DNA from: Bombella pluederhausensis
GTDB taxonomy: Bacteria; Pseudomonadota; Alphaproteobacteria; Acetobacterales; Acetobacteraceae
Reading direction: 5' to 3'
NCBI RefSeq assembly: GCF_026385525.1
Contig: NZ_JANIDY010000001.1
Location: 434,001 to 498,000, forward strand
Length of the DNA: 64,000 nucleotides
Shown: positions 1 to 8,813 of the stretch, in pieces
How positions within the stretch are numbered: the first letter of the stretch is position 1
Layout: the number at the start of each line of letters is the position of its first letter
Position numbers and translations under genes: made by a program
The notes under the pieces: model-generated
Told to the model about the DNA's origin: nothing
Databases searched by the model: none
The model's input: the letters and a program-made list of their open reading frames with translations, nothing else

Positions 1-639
1 GCCCAGACTGGCCGGGGCTTCGAGGTCCGCCTGATGTACGGCATTATGAAAGGCATAGTCACGCTGCATCTGCGTGCCTGTTCCTGCCAGAACGCTGATA
101 CCATAGCCGTGGCCGCTGCGTTGGTAGCGCCCAGCAAAACCGGCGCTTGTGGCAAGAGCAATATCATGCAAGCCTGTGCTGGCAGAAGCCCCGCTACTGT
201 TGGTGATGCCCTCGTGTGATAGAGCGGCATCTTCCATCTCCCGAGCTCTGTCCAGCAGAGTATTCATGTCGGGCGGGGTAGCCGGATCAAGGAGATCAAG
301 CTTCGCTACCGTGCTGGCCGGAATCGGAATGAGAGGCTGCTCTGCCAGACCATCATCGGGTGAGGGCGGCACGACTTTCGCCATGGCGCAGGCACGCTCT
401 GCGAGCTGGTTGAGCGCTTCCGGGCTGAGTTCATTGCCGGAGACCGTGGCTACACGCCCTTCATGGAAGACACGCAGCCCCAGAGAGAGGCTTTCTGCAT
501 GGCGGATGCCTTCCGATTGTCCCTGCCGGATCATGGCCGAGCGGCTCTGACCACGGATCACTACGGCATCAGCCTGATCGGCCCCATGCTGGCGGGCATA
601 GGTCAGGGCGGCATCAAGATGGGTAAGAAGGTCGGTCAT
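1..639 (-). CDS. pmbA: PmbA/TldE-type metalloprotease subunit (partial, N-terminal part)
   Basis: The minus strand is open from an ATG at 639 to the window edge, giving the first 213 residues of a protein starting MTDLLTHLDAALTYARQHGA. The sequence resembles the N-terminal half of TldD/PmbA proteins, including a segment like 'SLSLGLRVFHEGRVATVSG' and a stretch ending 'GYGISVLAGTGTQMQRDY'. In this family TldD and TldE/PmbA form a complex that degrades unfolded peptides and matures some secreted peptides; TldE lacks the metal site. The start codon overlaps the stop of the upstream M16 peptidase gene (ATGA), so the two are translationally coupled. The rest of the protein lies outside the window, so PmbA versus TldD is judged from overall resemblance only. 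Confidence 0.85.
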   Translation of the reverse strand, partial: MTDLLTHLDAALTYARQHGADQADAVVIRGQSRSAMIRQGQSEGIRHAESLSLGLRVFHEGRVATVSGNELSPEALNQLAERACAMAKVVPPSPDDGLAEQPLIPIPASTVAKLDLLDPATPPDMNTLLDRAREMEDAALSHEGITNSSGASASTGLHDIALATSAGFAGRYQRSGHGYGISVLAGTGTQMQRDYAFHNAVHQADLEAPASLG

Positions 640-1904
640 GCGGCGCACAATGCTGCGTGGAGGGCGTCCGGCGTAGGGATGTTCCGGGCCGGGCCCATGG
701 TGGTCAGGGTCGGTGCCCCGTTGAAGATGGTACGGGCCATGGCCAGCACGTCATTTTCCGTCACGGCATCAATCTTGCGGATCATGTCTTCCGTGGAGAT
801 GATGCGATCATGAACCTGAATCTGGCGGGCGATCTGGGCGCAGCGGCTGCCTGTGCTTTCCAGCGACATGAGCAGGGAGGCTTTGAGCTGTGTGCGGGCA
901 CGATCCAGCTCCTCTTTGCTGATGCCGTGCTGAAGATTGCGGAGTTCATTCAGGGCGGCGGGGATCAGCTCAGCCGTCTTGTCGGGGCCGGTGCCTGCAT
1001 AGAGGCCGAACATGCCGCTATCTGCAAAGGGGCTCGCGAACGTATAGACACTATAGACCAGCCCACGCCGTTCCCGGATTTCCTGAAACAGGCGGGAGGA
1101 CATGCCGCCACCCAGCAGGGTGGAGAGAATCATGGCGCTGTAATAGCCTTTGTCCCGGTAGCCGGGAGCGGGGAACCCCATCAGGAGATGGACCTGATCC
1201 AGCTTGCGTTCGGTCTGTTTCAGCCCGCCGACATACTGGCCCGGTACGGCCTGTGGAGGCGTGTGGGTTGGCAGGTCGGCAAAATGGGTGCGGACGAGAT
1301 CAACCACCTCATCATGGTGCAGATTGCCTGCAGCAGCGATGACCATGTTCTGCGTGCTGTAATGCTCGTGCATGTAAGCCATCAGCGTTTCCCGGCTCAT
1401 GCTGGCGATGCCGCTTTCCGTGCCGAGAATGGGCCGCCCCATGGGCTGGTTGGGATAGGCACATTCCTGAAAATGGTCAAAGACGATGTCATCCGGCGTG
1501 TCATTGGCCTGACCGATTTCCTGAAGGATGACGCCCCGTTCCCGTTCCACTTCTTCCGGCAGGAAGGTGCTGTGGGTAAGGATGTCGCCGATCAGGTCCA
1601 CGCCGAGGGGCAGATCATTTTTCAGCAGCTTGACGTAATAGGCCGTATTTTCCCGTGCCGTATAGGCATTGAGATAACCGCCTACATTCTCGATTTCCTC
1701 GGCAATGCGGATGGCAGAGCGGCGTTTTGTCCCTTTAAAGGCCATATGTTCCAGAAAATGGGCCGCCCCGTTGGTGGCTTCACTCTCATGGCGGGTGCCG
1801 GCAGCCACATAAGCCCCGAACGAGACGGTTTCGACACGGTCCATCCGTTCCGTCACGATGTTGAGGCCATTTTCAAGGGTCGTACGTCTGATCTGTTCGC
1901 TCAT
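636..1904 (-). CDS. M16 family zinc metallopeptidase (processing-protease-like)
   Basis: The protein begins MSEQIRRTTLENGLNIVTERM and is about 422 residues. It carries the inverted zinc motif HFLEH (HxxEH) in 'AAHFLEHMAFKGT', typical of pitrilysin/mitochondrial-processing-peptidase relatives, followed by the downstream Glu region 'NAYTARENTAYYVKLLKNDLPLG'. Bacterial members are cytoplasmic or periplasmic zinc peptidases of uncertain substrate. An in-frame upstream start at 1997 exists, but it begins directly after the thrC terminator hairpin; the ATG at 1904 aligns with the usual start of the family and was preferred. No clear Shine-Dalgarno is visible at either start. The stop overlaps the start of pmbA, so the two peptidase genes probably form an operon. 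Confidence 0.9.
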   Translation of the reverse strand: MSEQIRRTTLENGLNIVTERMDRVETVSFGAYVAAGTRHESEATNGAAHFLEHMAFKGTKRRSAIRIAEEIENVGGYLNAYTARENTAYYVKLLKNDLPLGVDLIGDILTHSTFLPEEVERERGVILQEIGQANDTPDDIVFDHFQECAYPNQPMGRPILGTESGIASMSRETLMAYMHEHYSTQNMVIAAAGNLHHDEVVDLVRTHFADLPTHTPPQAVPGQYVGGLKQTERKLDQVHLLMGFPAPGYRDKGYYSAMILSTLLGGGMSSRLFQEIRERRGLVYSVYTFASPFADSGMFGLYAGTGPDKTAELIPAALNELRNLQHGISKEELDRARTQLKASLLMSLESTGSRCAQIARQIQVHDRIISTEDMIRKIDAVTENDVLAMARTIFNGAPTLTTMGPARNIPTPDALHAALCAA

Positions 1905-1998
1905 GAAGCTGTGCGTATCCATGTCTGATGAAGAAGCGGAGAGTGTCTGCAATATGGGGTGCCGGATGCTTTTTTCCAGTCCCCCATAGATGGGCATA

Positions 1999-2034
1999 GA
2001 AAAGGGGATAACCTGACGAGGCTATCCCCTTTTC
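1999..2034 (-). terminator. Rho-independent terminator after thrC
   Basis: AAAAGGGGATA (2000-2010) pairs with TATCCCCTTTT (2023-2033). On the minus strand the stem ends in a T-run just beyond thrC, separating it from the M16 peptidase gene. Confidence 0.7.
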
Positions 2035-2062
2035 CTGTTATGGGCCGGTATCAGGCAAGAGG

Positions 2063-3460
2063 TCAGCGGCCCCGATGTGTCCGCACGGCGGCTTTGATCT
2101 TCTCAATGTCGTTCGGAAGCACGTCATAGCGCTCCTTGCGGGAAAAGAGGTCAGCCAGATGAGGCGGAAGTTCAGGATGGATGCCTGTTGCTTTCTTTAC
2201 GGCATCGGGGAACTTGGCCGGATGAGCCGTGGCGGCGGCGATCATTGGTACGCCTGCCTCATGGAAGCGCCGCCCGGCAGCCAGCCCAATGGCTGAATGC
2301 GGGTCTGCCAGATAATGGCTTTCAGCGTATAGCGCCTTCATGGTGTCTGTCGTCTGCTCATCACTCAGGGCGATACCATGGAAGGTCTCACGGATCTGTT
2401 CCCATGCATCATGCGGCACAGCCATGCAGCCCGTCTGACGGAATTCTTCCATGATGGCCCGGCAGCGGTTGGGGTCACGCCCCAGCATCTCAAACAGAAG
2501 ACGCTCGAAGTTGGAGGAGACCTGAATATCCATGGAAGGCGACAGGCTGGGCTCGACCTGACGCTTGGTCATGTCATTATTCAGCAGGAAGCGGGTGAGG
2601 ATATCGTTCCTATTGGAGCCAACGCAGAGACGGTCGATCGGCAGGCCCATCTGGCTGGCGACCCATGCGGCGAGAATATTACCGAAGTTCCCAGTCGGCA
2701 CGGCGAAAGAGACCGGGCGGTCCGGCCCGCCAAGGGCAAGGGCAGAGCGCACATAATAGGGAATCTGTGCAGCGATGCGTGCCCAGTTGATGGAGTTGAC
2801 GGCAGAGAGGGAGCAGTCCGTGCGGAAGGCTTCATCAGCGAACATGGCCTTGACCATGTCCTGACAGTCATCGAAGTCGCCTTCCACGGCAATGTTCAGG
2901 ACGTTATCTTCCAGAACAGTGGTCATCTGCCGCCGCTGGACCTCTGATGTCCGGTTATGCGGGTGCAGGATGACGATGGAAACATGTTCACGGCCACGGA
3001 ATGCCTCAATGGCGGCAGACCCTGTATCACCCGATGTTGCGCCAACGATGGTCACATGGTGGTTGCGCTGCTTCAGCACATGCTCGAAAAGCCGGCCAAG
3101 CATCTGCATGGCCATGTCCTTGAAGGCCAATGTCGGGCCGTGGAACAGCTCCAGCGAGAAAAGACCATCTTCCACCTCGACCAGCGGGGCAACAGCGGCA
3201 TGGTCAAACCGGCCATACACGTCATGCGCCATGGTGCGGAGCGTGTCACGGTCTATGCTGCCTTCGGTGAACAGGCCAATGACCTCGGCCGCAAGGTCGG
3301 CATAGGACAGGCTGCGCCAGCTTGTCAGTGTCTCACGGGGGATGTGCGGCCAGTGATCGGGCATGTACAGCCCGCCATCACCAGCCAGACCGCTGAGCAG
3401 GATATCGGAGAAATCAGGGGCAGCGGCATCCAGTGTGCCGCGGGTAGATCGATAACGCAT
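2063..3460 (-). CDS. thrC: Threonine synthase
   Basis: A 465-residue protein starting MRYRSTRGTLDAAAPDF, the usual N-terminus of bacterial threonine synthases. It converts O-phosphohomoserine to threonine with pyridoxal phosphate. The PLP-lysine region 'GPTLAFKDMAMQ' and the phosphate-binding 'GATSGDTGSAAIEAF' loop are present, and the length fits the longer, TSH2-type family. A GTG three codons upstream (3469) is possible, but the ATG at 3460 matches family starts. It lies 27 bp downstream of the royal-jelly-like gene on the same strand and is followed by a terminator, so it may be the last gene of a read-through transcript. Confidence 0.96.
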   Translation of the reverse strand: MRYRSTRGTLDAAAPDFSDILLSGLAGDGGLYMPDHWPHIPRETLTSWRSLSYADLAAEVIGLFTEGSIDRDTLRTMAHDVYGRFDHAAVAPLVEVEDGLFSLELFHGPTLAFKDMAMQMLGRLFEHVLKQRNHHVTIVGATSGDTGSAAIEAFRGREHVSIVILHPHNRTSEVQRRQMTTVLEDNVLNIAVEGDFDDCQDMVKAMFADEAFRTDCSLSAVNSINWARIAAQIPYYVRSALALGGPDRPVSFAVPTGNFGNILAAWVASQMGLPIDRLCVGSNRNDILTRFLLNNDMTKRQVEPSLSPSMDIQVSSNFERLLFEMLGRDPNRCRAIMEEFRQTGCMAVPHDAWEQIRETFHGIALSDEQTTDTMKALYAESHYLADPHSAIGLAAGRRFHEAGVPMIAAATAHPAKFPDAVKKATGIHPELPPHLADLFSRKERYDVLPNDIEKIKAAVRTHRGR

Positions 3461-3487
3461 AGGCTTCACTATAACACCGAAATGCCA

Positions 3488-4525
3488 TCAGGGCAGGGTA
3501 ATTTCCAGCAGGTGCTGGTGATTGTCTTTCCCTGTCGGAGTCGTGTCCTTTTCGGAGGATGGTGGTGTGAGCAGAACCGCCAGGCGGCGCTGTGGCCCTG
3601 CCCGGCCTTTGAGCAGTGTGATGGCCTGTGCATCATAGAGCTTGTCATCATGCATAAGGCGCCATGGCAGACGGTCCGCCCCAAAGGAGAGCAGGTCTCC
3701 GTGATCAATGTCGATCATGTAGAGCGTGTCATTCCGGTCTATGGTCAGGCCGCCAAGGCTGGGCGTCCGGCGCCAGTTCGTCATGGCTTCAATGCGTTCA
3801 GCAGGGCCAAGGCTGGAATCGGTCAGGATGTTCGTGCCGATTCGATAGAGGGGACCCGTGGCTGTCTGATAGAACAGCCAGTCTTTACTATGATCCAGTA
3901 GCAGGAAGTGGACGTTCCCTCCGGTTTTCTCCTGTCCGGTCGCCGTGGTGACGGGCTGGCCGTGGCGCATGAGGGGGGCATGGCCGCTCAGAGAAGGAAC
4001 GCCTTCCAGCAGGCGCTGTGACTGGCCGCTTTTGAGGTCAATCACGATAAAAGCGGGAACGCCATCATCAACCAGAAAAGCCGTGCTGTCCGTTACCTGA
4101 AGGGCTGAAATATGGCTGCCCGCCGCCAGTGCCTTGGTGAAGCCGATATGGTTCAGGATGACACCTGTATCTGGTGCGATGTTGAGCAAGGCAGGCCGTG
4201 GGGCCTGCGTGACGGCCCAGAGTCCTTGGGCTGTTGCCGTTACAGCCGTGAGCGGGGGAAGCTCGTCCATCAGGGTGCTGAGGCGTCCGTCAATTGGGTC
4301 CAGCCGGTACAGCTTGCCAGTCGTCCCCAGAGCAAAGGGAGAGCCATCTGGCAGGGAGGTCAGTGAGGTTGCCAGAGGCTGGGCGAGATCATGCTCGCTG
4401 ACAATCTGTGCCGGTGTCTCGGCATCTTTCCACGGGCGGTCTGCCAGTGCTGGGGGGCTTAGCCCCAGAAAAGAGGCAGAAAGGATAAAGGCCGAGGTCA
4501 GGAATGAGGACAGACGTGGTTTCAT
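3488..4525 (-). CDS. Secreted major royal jelly protein/yellow-family protein
   Basis: A 345-residue protein with a clear signal peptide (MKPRLSSFLTSAFILSASFL, then GLSPPALA before D29). The body shows hallmarks of the MRJP/yellow family (PF03022), a beta-propeller group known in insects and also in bacteria: 'TAFLVDDGVPAFIVIDLKSG', then 'DWLFYQTATGPLYRIGTNIL' and 'GGLTIDRNDTLYMIDIDHGD'. Bacterial relatives are often annotated as L-dopachrome tautomerase-related, but no activity can be claimed here. It sits 31 bp downstream of the small membrane protein and PepSY genes on the same strand, behind the Fur-box promoter, which suggests shared iron control. Family assignment comes from motif recognition, not a search. 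Confidence 0.75.
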   Translation of the reverse strand: MKPRLSSFLTSAFILSASFLGLSPPALADRPWKDAETPAQIVSEHDLAQPLATSLTSLPDGSPFALGTTGKLYRLDPIDGRLSTLMDELPPLTAVTATAQGLWAVTQAPRPALLNIAPDTGVILNHIGFTKALAAGSHISALQVTDSTAFLVDDGVPAFIVIDLKSGQSQRLLEGVPSLSGHAPLMRHGQPVTTATGQEKTGGNVHFLLLDHSKDWLFYQTATGPLYRIGTNILTDSSLGPAERIEAMTNWRRTPSLGGLTIDRNDTLYMIDIDHGDLLSFGADRLPWRLMHDDKLYDAQAITLLKGRAGPQRRLAVLLTPPSSEKDTTPTGKDNHQHLLEITLP

Positions 4526-4556
4526 ATCAGCTATCTTGGGGCTCGCTGGATATTTT

Positions 4557-4838
4557 TCAAGTTTTGGCTTTGGAGGACGGCAGGCAGAGGGGCAGGACTA
4601 TGCCCAGCAGAATTCCCGTAACCGGCGCCGTGAAGGCCCAGAGGAACAGACCATCCAGCCCATTCATCAGATAGGCAGATGCCAGCCCAATGCTAGGGAT
4701 TGTAACGAGGAGAGAGCGTTGCACTTTGCTGGCAGGCGGAAGATGGCAGGGATTCTGACGTCTATAGGCGGGTAGGTTGTTGAGGTGGAGCAGCCAGGCT
4801 AGTGTCCACAGGATTATGAGGATGACGAAGGTGATCAT
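4557..4838 (-). CDS. Small membrane protein of TonB/PepSY loci (DUF3325-like)
   Basis: A 93-residue protein starting MITFVILIILWTLAWLLHLN. It has hydrophobic stretches at about 2-18, 45-58 and 66-83, separated by a short basic segment, consistent with three membrane helices. Its ATG overlaps the PepSY stop codon (ATGA), so it is translationally coupled to that gene. Small DUF3325 proteins commonly accompany PepSY proteins beside siderophore receptors, and size, topology and context all fit, but the family call rests on these rather than on a diagnostic motif. A longer upstream extension of the frame overlaps the PepSY gene and is rejected. Confidence 0.7.
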   Translation of the reverse strand: MITFVILIILWTLAWLLHLNNLPAYRRQNPCHLPPASKVQRSLLVTIPSIGLASAYLMNGLDGLFLWAFTAPVTGILLGIVLPLCLPSSKAKT

Positions 4839-6286
4839 GTCGTGGCCTGTTTGCGGCGGAAAAGACTGACCAGACTGATAAGCCCGATACACGTTGCCAT
4901 CCCATCCATGGCACCAAAAAGGCAAGGCCGCCCTGTATGAAAGGGCCGTGTAAGCAGGTCCAGCCCTGTCGTGCTTAAGCCCAGTAGGGCCAGAAGGCCA
5001 AGTTGCTGGCGTGCCGCCTGCCGGGTGATGAAGCCGTGAAGCAGCGACAGGCACCAGAGAACGAAGAAAAGATTTTCCTCCCAGAGGACGGGAGACAGTC
5101 TGCCCGGTGTGGGTAGTCTGGTGCTCCAGAAAAGGGCCAGCGTGGCAAGGGGGAGGCCAAGCAGCGTAGCTGTCGTGAAGGCCTCATAAAGGCGATGGAG
5201 GCTGTGTTGGGCCAGCGACAGGTTCGTTGCATGAGTACGGTTATTTCGTTCCGATTGGAGGAACAGCACCATACCGGAGCCAATGATGGCGCAGCCTAAC
5301 AGGCCGCTGAGGCAGTAAAGCCAGCGTGTCATCAGCCCTGCCCAGCGCAGATTGTGAAGCCCGAGAAAGAAGCTATGGATAGTCGGGCAGAGGCTTGGGG
5401 GAAGCGTATCGGGCTGGGTAGCTGTCAGACTATGGCGCTGGAGGCAGAAATGCAGACTATCAGGGGCGTATAAGCCGAGTTCTTTGCCTGTCTGCATGAA
5501 GAAGCCATCAGCAACTGTACCCCATTGATGCATGCCATGTTCGACCAGAGTGGTGATGATGGTGGGGGATATAGGCGGTACGGTGGTGGCATGGAGCTGA
5601 TGACGGCTGAGATGGCCGGGAGGGTGATGCGGTGGGCTCATGATGTGAAGGAGCTTCTGGGATTGCAGCACTACGCCAGATAGCCCGATGATGAACAGAA
5701 CAGGCAGGCACAGCGTGCCACCTAAAAGGTGAAGGTCCAGCCAGCGTCTCTGACGGGCGGCATGAGGGCGGAATAGCAGCAAGTCCGGCAAAAAACGGCG
5801 GAGCTGAAGCCAGAGGCCCGTGAGCAGGGTAATAAGCAGAGCAATGCCTGCCAGTGTGATGATGATCTGCCCCCACGGGCTGGGGAGGTGAAGGCTGGCA
5901 TGGAGGGTGACGAAGAATGTGCCCCCTGTGACGTCATGGTCCTTCAGGGGAAGGCCGGTATCAGGCGCTAGCGCTGGGCCAAGGAAGATATGACCATCAT
6001 AGTGCCAGAGACGGAAGACAGGGTCTCGTGGCGAAGGAATTTTCAGAAAGGCAAAGCTGCCCCTGTCGAGCTGAGTTTTCAGCTGCTGGCCAGCCTGTAG
6101 AAGGCCCGTCTGTGTCATGTGTGGCAGGGGGGCCTGAAGGGCCGTGCCGGGTTGCATCCAGCCCTGAATCTCCGGGGAGAAGCAGGCCAGAGAGCCGGTA
6201 AAGCAGAGGATGAAAAGAAAGATTCCTGCCGGGAAGCCAATCCAGCGATGGAAAACACGCAGTGCGGTGCGGAGCCTTGGAGACAT
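4835..6286 (-). CDS. PepSY-associated transmembrane protein, putative siderophore-iron reductase
   Basis: About 483 residues starting MSPRLRTALRVFHRWIGFPA. The N-terminal helix (about 12-37) carries the typical 'HRWIGFPAGIFLFILCFTGS' signature of PepSY-associated TM proteins, followed by a periplasmic loop and several more membrane segments, with conserved histidines such as 'HASLHLP', 'LHLLGGTLC' and 'HNLRW'. Some relatives act as inner-membrane reductases that release iron from siderophores. A TTG 18 bp upstream (6304) is possible; the ATG at 6286 was chosen because the family N-terminus begins there. Divergent from the TonB receptor, with a palindromic Fur box just upstream, so iron-repressed expression is likely. 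Confidence 0.85.
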   Translation of the reverse strand: MSPRLRTALRVFHRWIGFPAGIFLFILCFTGSLACFSPEIQGWMQPGTALQAPLPHMTQTGLLQAGQQLKTQLDRGSFAFLKIPSPRDPVFRLWHYDGHIFLGPALAPDTGLPLKDHDVTGGTFFVTLHASLHLPSPWGQIIITLAGIALLITLLTGLWLQLRRFLPDLLLFRPHAARQRRWLDLHLLGGTLCLPVLFIIGLSGVVLQSQKLLHIMSPPHHPPGHLSRHQLHATTVPPISPTIITTLVEHGMHQWGTVADGFFMQTGKELGLYAPDSLHFCLQRHSLTATQPDTLPPSLCPTIHSFFLGLHNLRWAGLMTRWLYCLSGLLGCAIIGSGMVLFLQSERNNRTHATNLSLAQHSLHRLYEAFTTATLLGLPLATLALFWSTRLPTPGRLSPVLWEENLFFVLWCLSLLHGFITRQAARQQLGLLALLGLSTTGLDLLTRPFHTGRPCLFGAMDGMATCIGLISLVSLFRRKQATT

Positions 6287-6304
6287 ATGGACGCAACACG
6301 GCAA

Positions 6305-6325
6305 GAATGAGAATGATTCTCATTC
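6305..6325. promoter_or_regulatory. Fur box upstream of the PepSY gene
   Basis: A 21-bp inverted repeat with half-site GAATGAGAAT around a single central base, perfect on both arms. It matches the alphaproteobacterial Fur pattern TGARAATnATTYTCA and lies about 20 bp upstream of the PepSY ATG, so binding would block its promoter. Confidence 0.85.
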
Positions 6326-6424
6326 CACTAACGAACATTGCTGGCCCTGTAAATGGCAGAGGCAGCGAAAATGACAAAGATGTAGAAAAAATGACGTAAA
6401 ATTGCTTTTTTTGTGAAAACCAGT

Positions 6425-6439
6425 TGAGAATAATTTTCA
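6425..6439. promoter_or_regulatory. Fur box upstream of the TonB receptor
   Basis: TGAGAATAATTTTCA is a near-perfect inverted repeat (one mismatched pair) of the same Fur type as the box at 6305-6325. It lies 52 bp before the receptor start, within the AT-rich divergent promoter region. Confidence 0.8.
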
Positions 6440-6491
6440 TTCCCATATAAGCCATCGCTCAATTCAGTCTTACACATCAGGATGGGCATGC

Positions 6492-8753
6492 ATGGCTATT
6501 CGTTTCCGTTTTTCTCGTAGAACCGCCGGTCTTTGGTTCCTGCTGGCAGGCAGCTCGCTAGCTGGGCATCCTGTCTGGGCTGCAGGGGATGAAGGAGCAC
6601 ATCATGTCGTGAAAGGTCAGGCGGAACAGTCTGATCGGTCCGGTGGGAAGACGGGGGCCGGGCAGAAGGGGACGAAAAAGGTTCGCCAGAAAGAGGAAGC
6701 ACATCCGCAGGAAACCATCATCGTCAAAGCCCGGCGGCGGGAACAGATGGAGGTGAAGCTGGGCGGTCAGGCCGGTGTGCTGGGCAATAAGAAGGGGCTG
6801 GACCTGCCTTTCAATCTGCGCAGCTATACCTCCAGTATGATCCTGAACCAGCAATCCCAGACATTGGGGCAGGTGCTCCAGAATGATCCTTCTGTGCGGA
6901 CGACTTATGGCTTTGGCAATTTCTCGGAGACGTTCATCATCCGTGGCCTGCCGATTTATGGGGATGATGTGGCCATCAACGGGCTGTACGGGATCAGCCC
7001 CCGGCAGTTGATTTCTCCCCAGCTCTACGATTCAGTGCAGGTGCTGAACGGGGCAAGTGCATTCATCAACGGGGCGGCACCCGGTGGGACTTCTGTGGGT
7101 GGGAACATCAACCTTCAGTTCAAACATGCCGGGAGCGAGCCGATCACACGCCTGACAGGTGATTACACCAGTAAGGGACAAGGCGGGGGCAACTTGGATG
7201 TCGGTCGGCGTTTTGGGAAGGACGATCAGTTCGGTATTCGCTTCAATGCGGCGGGGATGGACGGGCAGACCTCCATTTCTGGCGAGCGGCGCCATTCTGT
7301 TGCGCTGGGGCTGGATACGGACTGGCACAATGACGATACCCGCATCAATCTCGACATCAACTACCAGAACCAGAATGTTCAGCAGGGCCGTGGTTCTGTC
7401 GTTCTGACCTCCGGCCTGACATCCATCCCTCGCCCCACAAGGCCGGGCCGCAATTGGAGTCAGGGCTGGAGCTATGAGGACATGCATTATGTGTTCGGCC
7501 TGCTGAATGTCGAGCATGATTTGAACAGCCATGTCATGCTGTACGGCACGTTTGGCGGCCTGACGGGGCATGAAGAAGGCAATTACGATACGCTCTATGT
7601 CTCGGACGGGCTGACAGGGTCTGGTTTTGGATATGGGTCTTACACGCCGTATCAGCAGACCAATGAAAGTACTCGTGGCGGCGTGCGTGCCCATTTCAGA
7701 ACAGGCTTCCTGAAGCATGAGGTCAATGCGGGTGGATCAGCCTTATGGTCGGAGGCTTCTACCGGCTATGCGGGTGGGTATCTCGGCAGTACGAGTATTT
7801 ATGATCCCGGTATTCAGGCAAAGCCGGATTCAGTCCACCATGTGTCCGCAACACCAAGTGCGAAGACGCAGCTTTACAGTCTGTTTTTTTCAGACACGAT
7901 GCCTTTCTGGCATGACCGTATCGCTGTGACGAGTGGCTTCCGCTACCAGCATATTCTTCAGAACAGCTACCAGTACACACCGACCCATTACAGTCGGGAT
8001 GCCATCACGCCTGTGGTAGGGCTGGTTGTGCATGTGGCCCGTCATGCATCCCTTTATTTCAACCGGGTGGAGGGGCTGAATCAGGGGCTTCAGGCCCCGG
8101 CAAAGAGTTCCCTCTATCCCAATCTGGTGAATGCCCAGCAGTTTCTCTCACCAACCCGGACCGTCCAGTATGAGGTGGGTGGGAAATATGACATTGGCCG
8201 CTTCAGTGCCTCTCTGGCGTTCTATCGTCTGGACCGTCCTACGGGGCTTGTACAGGATTATGGGAATGAGCAGATTTTCAAGGCCAGCGGGCGGCAGCGC
8301 AATCAGGGAATTGAGCTGAATGTGAATGGCGAGATCATCAAGGGGCTGCGCTTCAATGGTGGTAGCGCCCTGATTCAGGCCAAGCAGGTGAAGGGGGATT
8401 ATGTCGGCAACAAGGCTGTCGGCATTCCGGGTTATACCATTAATGGAAATCTGGAATATGACATCCCCTTCGTGAAGGGGCTGACGCTGACAGGCCGTGT
8501 CACCCATACGGGCCATCAGTGGGTCAATGTCCAGAACTCCTTGAAAATCCCGAATTGGACGACCTACGATCTGGGGGCGCGTTATACCTTCATGATGACG
8601 CCGAAGCGTCCGATGACGTTCCGCTTCGGTGTGGAGAACCTGACGAACAGCCATTACTGGGCTTCATCCTACACGGCCTTCAGCAGTGTGAACGGCTATC
8701 TGACGCAAGGGCTGCCAAGAACCTTCAAGGCATCCTTCACGACAGACATGTAA
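6492..8753 (+). CDS. TonB-dependent siderophore receptor
   Basis: A 753-residue outer-membrane receptor. It has a signal peptide (MAIRFRFSRRTAGLWFLLAG, ending near PVWAA), a TonB-box-like segment 'ETIIVKARRR' at about 76-85, a plug domain ('LGQVLQNDPSVRTTYGFGNF', 'FIIRGLPIYGDDVAINGLYG', 'GAAPGGTSVGGNINL') and a beta-barrel ending 'LPRTFKASFTTDM'. It would import ferric siderophore using TonB energy. The last residue is Met where these barrels usually end in Phe. SD-like AGGATGGGC precedes the ATG. Divergent from the PepSY gene, with its own Fur box. The ligand cannot be told from sequence. Confidence 0.94.
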   Translation: MAIRFRFSRRTAGLWFLLAGSSLAGHPVWAAGDEGAHHVVKGQAEQSDRSGGKTGAGQKGTKKVRQKEEAHPQETIIVKARRREQMEVKLGGQAGVLGNKKGLDLPFNLRSYTSSMILNQQSQTLGQVLQNDPSVRTTYGFGNFSETFIIRGLPIYGDDVAINGLYGISPRQLISPQLYDSVQVLNGASAFINGAAPGGTSVGGNINLQFKHAGSEPITRLTGDYTSKGQGGGNLDVGRRFGKDDQFGIRFNAAGMDGQTSISGERRHSVALGLDTDWHNDDTRINLDINYQNQNVQQGRGSVVLTSGLTSIPRPTRPGRNWSQGWSYEDMHYVFGLLNVEHDLNSHVMLYGTFGGLTGHEEGNYDTLYVSDGLTGSGFGYGSYTPYQQTNESTRGGVRAHFRTGFLKHEVNAGGSALWSEASTGYAGGYLGSTSIYDPGIQAKPDSVHHVSATPSAKTQLYSLFFSDTMPFWHDRIAVTSGFRYQHILQNSYQYTPTHYSRDAITPVVGLVVHVARHASLYFNRVEGLNQGLQAPAKSSLYPNLVNAQQFLSPTRTVQYEVGGKYDIGRFSASLAFYRLDRPTGLVQDYGNEQIFKASGRQRNQGIELNVNGEIIKGLRFNGGSALIQAKQVKGDYVGNKAVGIPGYTINGNLEYDIPFVKGLTLTGRVTHTGHQWVNVQNSLKIPNWTTYDLGARYTFMMTPKRPMTFRFGVENLTNSHYWASSYTAFSSVNGYLTQGLPRTFKASFTTDM

Positions 8754-8770
8754 GACAGGTTGAGGAGAAT

Positions 8771-8809
8771 GGAAAAGGGCCATGCCGTCATCAGGTATGG
8801 CCCTTTTCC
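8771..8809. terminator. Bidirectional terminator between the TonB receptor and glnD
   Basis: GGAAAAGGGCCAT (8771-8783) pairs perfectly with ATGGCCCTTTTCC (8797-8809). A/T runs on both sides suit termination in both directions between convergent genes. Confidence 0.8.
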
Positions 8810-8813
8810 TGTT

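Noticed and set aside
657-1928. 423-residue plus-strand frame over the M16 peptidase
   Set aside because: The minus-strand frame carries the HxxEH motif and is translationally coupled with pmbA.
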